Below, piece by piece: positions 57,401 through 64,000 of a stretch of DNA of 64,000 nucleotides (position 1 is its first letter; every line of letters begins with the position of its first letter). The stretch comes from Hygrophila difformis. Lineage: Eukaryota > Streptophyta > Magnoliopsida > Lamiales > Acanthaceae. The notes beneath the pieces were generated by a model. It searched no databases. It was not told the DNA's origin and saw only the letters and a program-made list of their open reading frames with translations. The translations under genes were made by a program, and so were the position numbers. The stretch spans positions 39,220,191 to 39,284,190 of the forward strand of contig JAOANR010000013.1 in NCBI GenBank assembly GCA_030278955.1, read 5' to 3'.

Positions 57401-60400
57401 ACACTGGGACAATAAAGCTATGGCCAAAAGTTTCATATGAATCAACAATACTCTTCAATCTTTGAAAGACAAAGGCATTATTGTGTTCAAAAACTGTCCA
57501 CCTTAAAAACACAAGTTAACATGAATTTTCTTGCTTCGATATCATGTTTGTTAGTTAATAGTTTAAGCAATTAGTTGATGTATTGTTTTGAATTCACTTA
57601 TATTTGATTCCTCTAGCATATTGGATTCATAAATTAAATTATTATTTTCAGTTCAAATGACTATCAATTTAATCAGGTTGAAGTACAAAGTAATGCTCTT
57701 TAACAAGAAAATATGGAAAATAGAAAACAGTGTCATTACTTCCACAACTTTCCCAAAGCTTTGCCTGAGTACAATGTGCCCGCAAATGAAAAACCATAGA
57801 GAATAGTTTCAATTTTGAAAGTAGTTTCTGACTCTCGTTCACAGCACTACTTTGCATAAAAACATATGCAACTTGATACTGTGTGAAAGTTGCCCAACAT
57901 GGACTTGACTGTTTTGAAGCTGATTGTGTTACATTGAGACATTAACTAACATAATATTCTAGACTCTAGTCCTTTCCCACGGAAACGAAAACGTATGCTC
58001 TGATATACATAAATACATGTACGAATACACACAGGCGCACATACAATAATAAAGCACTCACACAACAAAATAAATAGGATGAATCTCTTTACCAGATCAA
58101 GAAGCTTTTGTTTAGACTCCTCAGAAGATGCAGCAATTAACTCACTTGGACTTTCACCATGCATCCATTCCATCGTTAAAACTCTCTTCTTGCTCAAATG
58201 CCGAAAAATTTTTGGTAAACAAATAAATGGAAAGCGAGAATGTGCCTCCTGCAGAGAAATTAACAAACAGCTGATTAACCAAATTCAATCTAGAGGCAAT
58301 AGTAATAGACAAGAAATAATGTCAAGGTTTTCATTCTCGCAAGCAGCAAATGTTTCTAAAGACCATTGCGCTGATGGCTACAGAATCAAGGCAACAAAGG
58401 CTTCTGTTATATACAGCACACCCCTACAATTGACCCCAGCTATATTTTTACTACACCAGGAATTATTAAACCATTACTGATCTGAGAGTTCCAGTTTAAA
58501 ATCATCCATATGGAAAAAACCTGAAATTGTGAAGTGATGCATTTCTTCTAAAAATTATACAGTATAAAATCCAAATAATTATAGATCGAATAGATTTGCC
58601 CTCTTCCCTGACTCCATGATCTCACAATGAATGCAAAGGAAATGTGCAAAGTTTCACATGGTGCGAATTTGGATTGAAAACGACCACCATTTTGATAAGT
58701 TGAAAAATCAAAATAACTATTCAAAAGTCTTTAATATGAACTGCAAAAAATAACAATTAAGAATTTATTGAGAAAGTTTTTTCGGCTACCAAATTATGAA
58801 GAGGGCAACATCTTCACTTTTCTAGACCAACTGCAATAACTCTTGCAAATGTTGTTGCATTTCTTTACAGTCAAATAAGATCACGGGAAAAGGGCAAAAA
58901 ACACCTCCCAATTACTAAGTGAACTAATTCAATTACTTTCAGCAAAGAGTGCCCCTTGGATCTTCTAACACTTCACTGGTTTAGACCATTTTGTGGTTGA
59001 AAATGATCAAGATAACCTTTTACGCCTTATTTCTCCATGAAAAATTTTCAACAAGCTGACAAAAACTAGGAGAGGCAAACATAGAGTCAAGCAACAGTAA
59101 TAACTAATAAGTACCATGAATTCTAAAGCATTATCTGCCTCCAAGTTGTAATCTAACTCCCCAAGCAAGCCTTTTCCAAGTTCATCTGCATATAGACGAA
59201 TATCATTTTGTCTTTTTGCTATCTTCTGCAAAAACCCTAGCTGAAAGATACCAAGTCAGAATTTAGCATCCTGTAGTTTTGTGGAAAAGAGAAACTGAAT
59301 GCAAGAGTTTGATACAGACCCCTATCCGAAGGATATAGATATCTCGAACAACAACATGATGTAAGTTTGGCCGCTGAACTTTCACAGCAACATCAAAACC
59401 ATCATGAGTGCTTGCTTTGTAAACCTACGAAAATTTCAACAAAAACATCAGAAGATAAATGGGGCTATGAAATAAAAATAGATTCTATAACACAATGTCC
59501 AGGGCACATAAAATATCATGGAAACCTTTCACACCTGGCCAAACGAAGCTGCAGCCACAGGTTCATCTGATATATTGCTAAAAATATTTTCCACCGGACA
59601 ACCGAATTCTTCCTCTATAATCTTCATTGCTTCAGCCCAGGGAAAAGGAGGAACTTGATCATGCAACTCTGACAAGGCCTGCAATTATAACTTAAACGGA
59701 AAATGAACTATGAATATGAACAATCTTGACAGCAGTGTAGCTAAGTAATAGAAGTACTTTATATGAATTATGAGCAATCTTTTTTGGGAGCTGGTGGGTT
59801 ATTCTTATTGAGGACTAAGACTTTACATGGAATCCTCGTACCTATTTCTCAACAAAGGAGGGCCAAACAGGAAATTTGCTATTTCCTCCGTCTCACTATA
59901 ATTGTTACGGACCCACTTGACACGTATGCCAATGCACATTTTAACGGTTAATAACTTAAATTGTGTACAATAAAAAATTATAAAAATTTGATATTCTTAA
60001 ACTACAAGATTAGACGAATCTAACAAGATCTCACTTGACTATATTTTTTCTTACATAACTATGATGAAAATTCGAATCAAACTTAAACAGTGAATAGTGC
60101 TAAAAAGTCAAACGTAACAATGTTAGTGAGACGGAGGAAGTATATTATAGATGTTGCAAATACATTGATGGCTTATATAACTATTTGAAAATTCTTACAG
60201 CTTGCTTTCTCATTAATAATATACCAAAAACTGCCTTAAATCAGGATACCCTTTTGTCATGATTTTGACACAATACATTCATTTTCTATTACTCCTCATG
60301 TTTGGGTGTGTTTGTTTTGGATATCACGCTGCCTTAAATGAGGTTACTCCTTTGTCATGATTTTGACACAATTACTTGGTGACACAATTACTTGTGTCAT

Positions 60401-63031
60401 GATTTTGACACAATTACTTGGTGAGTATTTCTATTACTCCTCAAGTTATTGTACACTCATTTTCTACTACTCCTCATGTTTTGGTGAGTATGTTTTAGAT
60501 ATGAATATAATCTCAGTAGTAGTGAAGGAAGGTTATCTACATGGTGTATCCAATGTATATTTCTTAATATTCCTGTACATAGAATGTTATCACGTATCAT
60601 AGTTATGATCAACATTCCTGTATGTGAATGTTACCTTCTCAGCTTTCCTACTCAGAAGACAAATTCCTAAGCAATTCCTAAAGAATATACTACATCTCTA
60701 CCAATTCCAAATTTGGTCCTTACTCCACCGCTCAAGGTGCATACACAATGCTCTCATGAGATGTTTAATAATCTACCAATGAGATGCAAACTAGAACCAC
60801 ATATTGAAAACATATAAATTGTGTCAGTTTATGTAATATTGAAATGGTTAACTTTCATACCTCTGAAACATCATAACCAATGAGATCTGGCCTTGTGGCA
60901 AGGGATTGACCAACTACACAGAGGGAAAAAAAAAAAAAGAAAAAAAGAAAAAGAAAGATGTATCAGGGAGCTGAGCAGGAACTATGAGAAATATTTTGGT
61001 GATATTAGAAGTTCGTACTCTATAATGATGTTTGATCTATAACAGTTCAGCATAATAAGTGCTTAACCATAGCAGAATAAGCAATCTCATTAATGATCAT
61101 GCTGTCAAACTTTTACTGCAAGAATATAAAAGTTTCATCACCTTTCACAAAAGTGGGACCAAGGTTTAGCATTGTTTCTTTGAGTACTATCCCAAAACTG
61201 TAGTTAGAAGTGTTTTCATGTGCATCTGCAGCAGGACTGATACTAGAGACCTTGAATTTGATTGTCGCTGAAACAAAGGCAGTAAAGACCTTCCAAAAAA
61301 TGACGATAAATAATAAGGATTTGCAAAGTCTTAGGCAACAAATCTTGATTACTACTATATAATAATAAGGAAAAGTTTATGAGACCCTCAACGACCAATG
61401 CAACTCAATTTTGCAACAGACACAACAAGGCAGTTGAGCAAACAAACGAGAGATATCATGCATATGCAAATTTAGTCCAGAATATGTGTTTTCTTTAATA
61501 ACAATCAATTGACCAAAAAAAAAGAAAAAGACATCCAATCATAGTGCTTAACTGCCTTTTATTTCCCATGAGGACACAAAAACCCTTCTAGCTGCAGACC
61601 AAGTAATTGCTCATAAATGAGAAAGAAGGGAAAACTACACACAAAATCTATTTCAGTATAATGAGAAAGATTAGCAGAAAACCAAGAATTATTATGTCAG
61701 GTTTTGTTTAGTGTTCATTATCCATGATCCATGAGTCATGAACTCATGATTATTCATTCTTAATTTGGTTAGTCCCGATTATGGGAGGAATTAAGTTGGT
61801 CAAGAATATTCTTCAGAGATTGGAATGAACTGTTTAAGCTCTGTAGCATTTCATTCTCAAGTAAGTACATCATTATTTTTCAGTCGGAGATGCCAGAAAT
61901 TCATATGGAAACTGTCGTCTTCCACCTCTCCTATCATTAGGGAACTTCTAAAGGATGATATTTTATGCTTCCTGTCTTACTTTCTCATTTCTTAAATTTC
62001 TCCTTTTCCATGATCTTCCCTACACTTGAGCGTTCATATATTCAGCTCTACAGACAACATTCCAGTTATAGAACAATTACAAATTTTGCTTGCTAAGACA
62101 TAAAATAAAAAAATAATTAAAAAAAATGTAATTCAAGTTTCTAAAGTCAACTGTACTCGTACACGGTTTCCAAAGCCAGGAGCAGCTTGAAACACCTTTC
62201 TACATAAAATCAACATTTAATTTTCAACTAAATTGATAGCAGTACTTGGTCCACAAAGGAGTCAAACATATAAGTCAATTACAGATATTTCCTGGAATTT
62301 TTCCCATAAATATCAAGAACCTTTTCCATTAAAATTAGTAACCAGAGCCCCAAATGCACCGTTCTTACAAGGGAAGGGATGAGTGCACCTGGCAAGAAAA
62401 TTGAAGAATTTGCTGCCAAGAGCATGCTGACGAACTCCTTAATTTTTGGTTTAATTCAGATCACCAAGTGCAAATGTGTACAGGGTGCAAAATTCAATGA
62501 ATTTGTGGCAAAAGACCTTGTGCTTGTACCAAACATGCTCTTGCCATTCCATCCCTTCTGCTCACAATTATTGTAACAGAATAGGACCATGGCAACCGAT
62601 CATATTTCTTTATTTTTAATATACCACTCTTTCACATGCATTTCCAAAGTGACATAAACAAGACAAAAAAAAAAGAAAAAAAAAAGAAAAAAAAGAGAGA
62701 AGAGAAGAAAACAAAAAGAGCATGGGATTTGAAGACATAGTAAACAAGTTGGATATTCTCTCAGAGCAAGAGGCAAACTTGTTTGATGTGTAGGTGTGAT
62801 ATCCTGTACTTGAACAAACAAACACACATAATGCTCAATTATATATAATATTACCTCAAGAAGCCGGAAGGCCACAACATGAGGCCTCAAGGTGAAATAC
62901 TCTGTAACTTTTTCTGCATCATAAGTTTCCGGAAGAGCCTTTGTCCACATTTTGGAGAGATAGTAAAAGTAACCAATATACACCTCCAAAGCTTTCAGAT
63001 CAGCCAGGAGTAAATCAACACCAGAGAGCTC
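52986..63031 (-). CDS. ABC1-like (ABC1K/ADCK/UbiB-type) atypical kinase, 5' end missing
   Basis: Fifteen exons are in the window, in order: 62855-63031, 61142-61289, 60861-60913, 59535-59678, 59320-59424, 59115-59240, 58093-58248, 57102-57208, 56793-56955, 56610-56675, 55738-55831, 54652-54764, 54039-54109, 53745-53898 and 52986-53375. They give 688 in-frame residues, all GT-AG. All ABC1 hallmarks are intact (numbered from the first visible residue): KxGQ K108-V-G-Q111; Ala-rich loop AAASFGQ 168-174; VAVK lysine 189; ELDYNLEAD 237-245; catalytic HADPHPGN 322-329; LDFG 341-344. The C-terminal extension has a hydrophobic run near the end ([17 protein letters not shown]). Plant members mostly act in plastids or mitochondria on prenyl-quinone and lipid metabolism. 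Which ABC1K subtype this is, and its transit peptide, cannot be seen because the first exon(s) lie right of, or unrecognised within, 63032-64000. Confidence 0.92.
55048..55156. repeat. Tandem duplication of a 53-56-bp unit in an ABC1K intron
   Basis: gtcagcgtatgtgggcaaag ... ctcaactcagaa occurs at 55048-55103 and again at 55104-55156, the second copy 3 bp shorter. It lies between exons at 54652-54764 and 55738-55831. Confidence 0.9.
59882..60140. mobile_element. Stowaway-type MITE, copy 2 (259 bp)
   Basis: The ends tttcctccgtctcacta and tagtgagacggaggaag are nearly perfect inverted repeats between TA dinucleotides (59880-59881 and 60141-60142). The interior matches copy 1 at 23704-23976 in order and wording. 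It lies in the ABC1K intron between 59678 and 60861. Confidence 0.9.
60340..60430. repeat. Short direct repeats in an ABC1K intron
   Basis: tcatgattttgacacaatta and acacaattacttggtga recur two or three times within about 90 bp, with an earlier related copy at about 60257. It is a small local duplication with no coding role. Confidence 0.75.
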
Positions 63032-64000
63032 TGGAGGGAAAAATGAAAATCAGGTTCTTTTAGGTAAATAAGGAAGACAAACTCAAATTTCATATGTTTT
63101 TTGTGCGTTGATGTCTGTTTACAGTGTTTACATCTTTCCAATGCATATGTAAATTGCCATTTCATTTCACTAATTTGTAGTACTTATTTTCTGCATCAAT
63201 ACAAAATATATACTTCAAACTAAACAAAACATTAGCTGTCTCTGTGTGGAGAAGTAAATTTTATTTTTCATTGAAAAAAACATACATTATTCCGTTTATG
63301 GACATTATTGCAACAATAAACGCAGAAACAAAATAAGAATCATAATATGGTTAGCTGGAATTACTACTCTACCAAACCAGTAGAAAAAATACATATCGTA
63401 TATTCTGTACAAAGTAATAGATTTTATATGGGAATTAACAGAATATATTTCATAACACTCTCCTCGCGTTCAATATGGGAGCATGCAGTATTTTTTTCAA
63501 TTTGGAACAGAAATAGAACAAAATAACCATCAAGACATTGTCATCCTTGAAGTACAAGAAAATAAACACATTCCTGGAAATCCCTTCTCAGATTCACTTC
63601 ACTGCTTGATTAGAATTTTACGTAACAAATTGTGGAAATATGTTCCCACTGCTATCAATGGCCACAGTTTGTACACAGGGTGTTATGAAAAAAAAATCAC
63701 AATGTCTTTATTTGTGCCCATCGGACAGAACCATATGATTTTAACTTTCTAAGGTACAATCTTCAAAAATAAGCACAAAGCAACAAATGATCTCTCTAAA
63801 TATGCCAGACATCTAAAGCAAATTGAAAAAAACTAAAGACATTATCCATAACGCTTTGACCTCGTTCACTTTGTAGGGTGTGATTATGATACATTGAGTA
63901 ATTCAGAGGATAAATAAATCTAAGGATAATCTAATATTGTGTTTGGTTAGTGTGATTAACTAATACTAAACCAAAAACAAGTCATCATGTAGTAATTTAT
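63032..64000. other. Upstream intron or 5' region of the ABC1K gene
   Basis: AT-rich sequence with no exon I can support. Short minus-strand and plus-strand frames (for example 63483-63752) have no recognisable similarity. The last ~90 bp (ggataatctaatattgtgtttggttagtgtg) resembles a MITE end of the gtgtttggt type, cut by the window edge. Confidence 0.4.

Noticed and set aside
63483..63752. 89-codon plus-strand frame near the right edge
   Set aside because: No similarity; it lies opposite the expected upstream intron of the ABC1K gene.

Overview
The window looks like nuclear DNA of a flowering plant, most likely a eudicot. The genes have many short GT-AG introns in AT-rich DNA. The gaps between genes are full of plant transposons: a Ty3/gypsy element, a Ty1/copia remnant, tRNA-derived SINEs, Stowaway, hAT-like and Mutator-like MITEs, and a Helitron-like end. 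An asterid (for example Lamiales) is a guess from overall character and is not demonstrated. No bacterial, organellar or CRISPR features are seen.

Layout. 1-7255: the 3' part of a decayed Ty3/gypsy retrotransposon, with a protease-RT linker, an RT stub, an integrase, a long repetitive 3' region with a GC-rich block, a polypurine tract and a 928-bp LTR. 7256-9684: a Helitron-like segment carrying intron-containing pieces of a coatomer zeta gene. 9826-13127: MITE, microsatellites, a SINE with perfect target duplications, and an LTR-element remnant. 14283-15259: an intact two-exon GATA zinc-finger gene. 17162-18562: copia and LINE debris and a MITE. 18781-27263 (minus): a complete 18-exon class III HD-ZIP gene. 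27264-35647: about 8 kb without genes, holding SINEs, MITEs, a 16-copy short-motif array and an 892-bp foldback Mutator-like element. 35648-39443: the TFIIF beta subunit. 40698-49133 (minus): a POWERDRESS-like SANT protein, convergent with TFIIF beta. 49134-52985: MITE- and hairpin-rich intergenic DNA. 52986-63031 (minus): most of an ABC1-like kinase gene whose 5' end lies beyond the right edge.

The host genes are unrelated single-copy-type nuclear genes and do not form a pathway, although four concern transcription or chromatin (GATA, HD-ZIP III, TFIIF beta, PWR). I reconstructed exon boundaries by hand. In the four multi-exon genes every junction keeps the reading frame, and all donors are GT except one GC.

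The most interesting biology is the HD-ZIP III gene. It is full length with the usual domain order, but its protein is strongly divergent and the exon 4/5 junction, where the family normally carries the miR165/166 target site, no longer encodes that site. Other notable items are two independent in-frame tandem duplications in PWR, a Ty3/gypsy element whose RT/RNase H core has been replaced by a copy of its own 3' repeats, and an array of short perfect hairpins near 51 kb.
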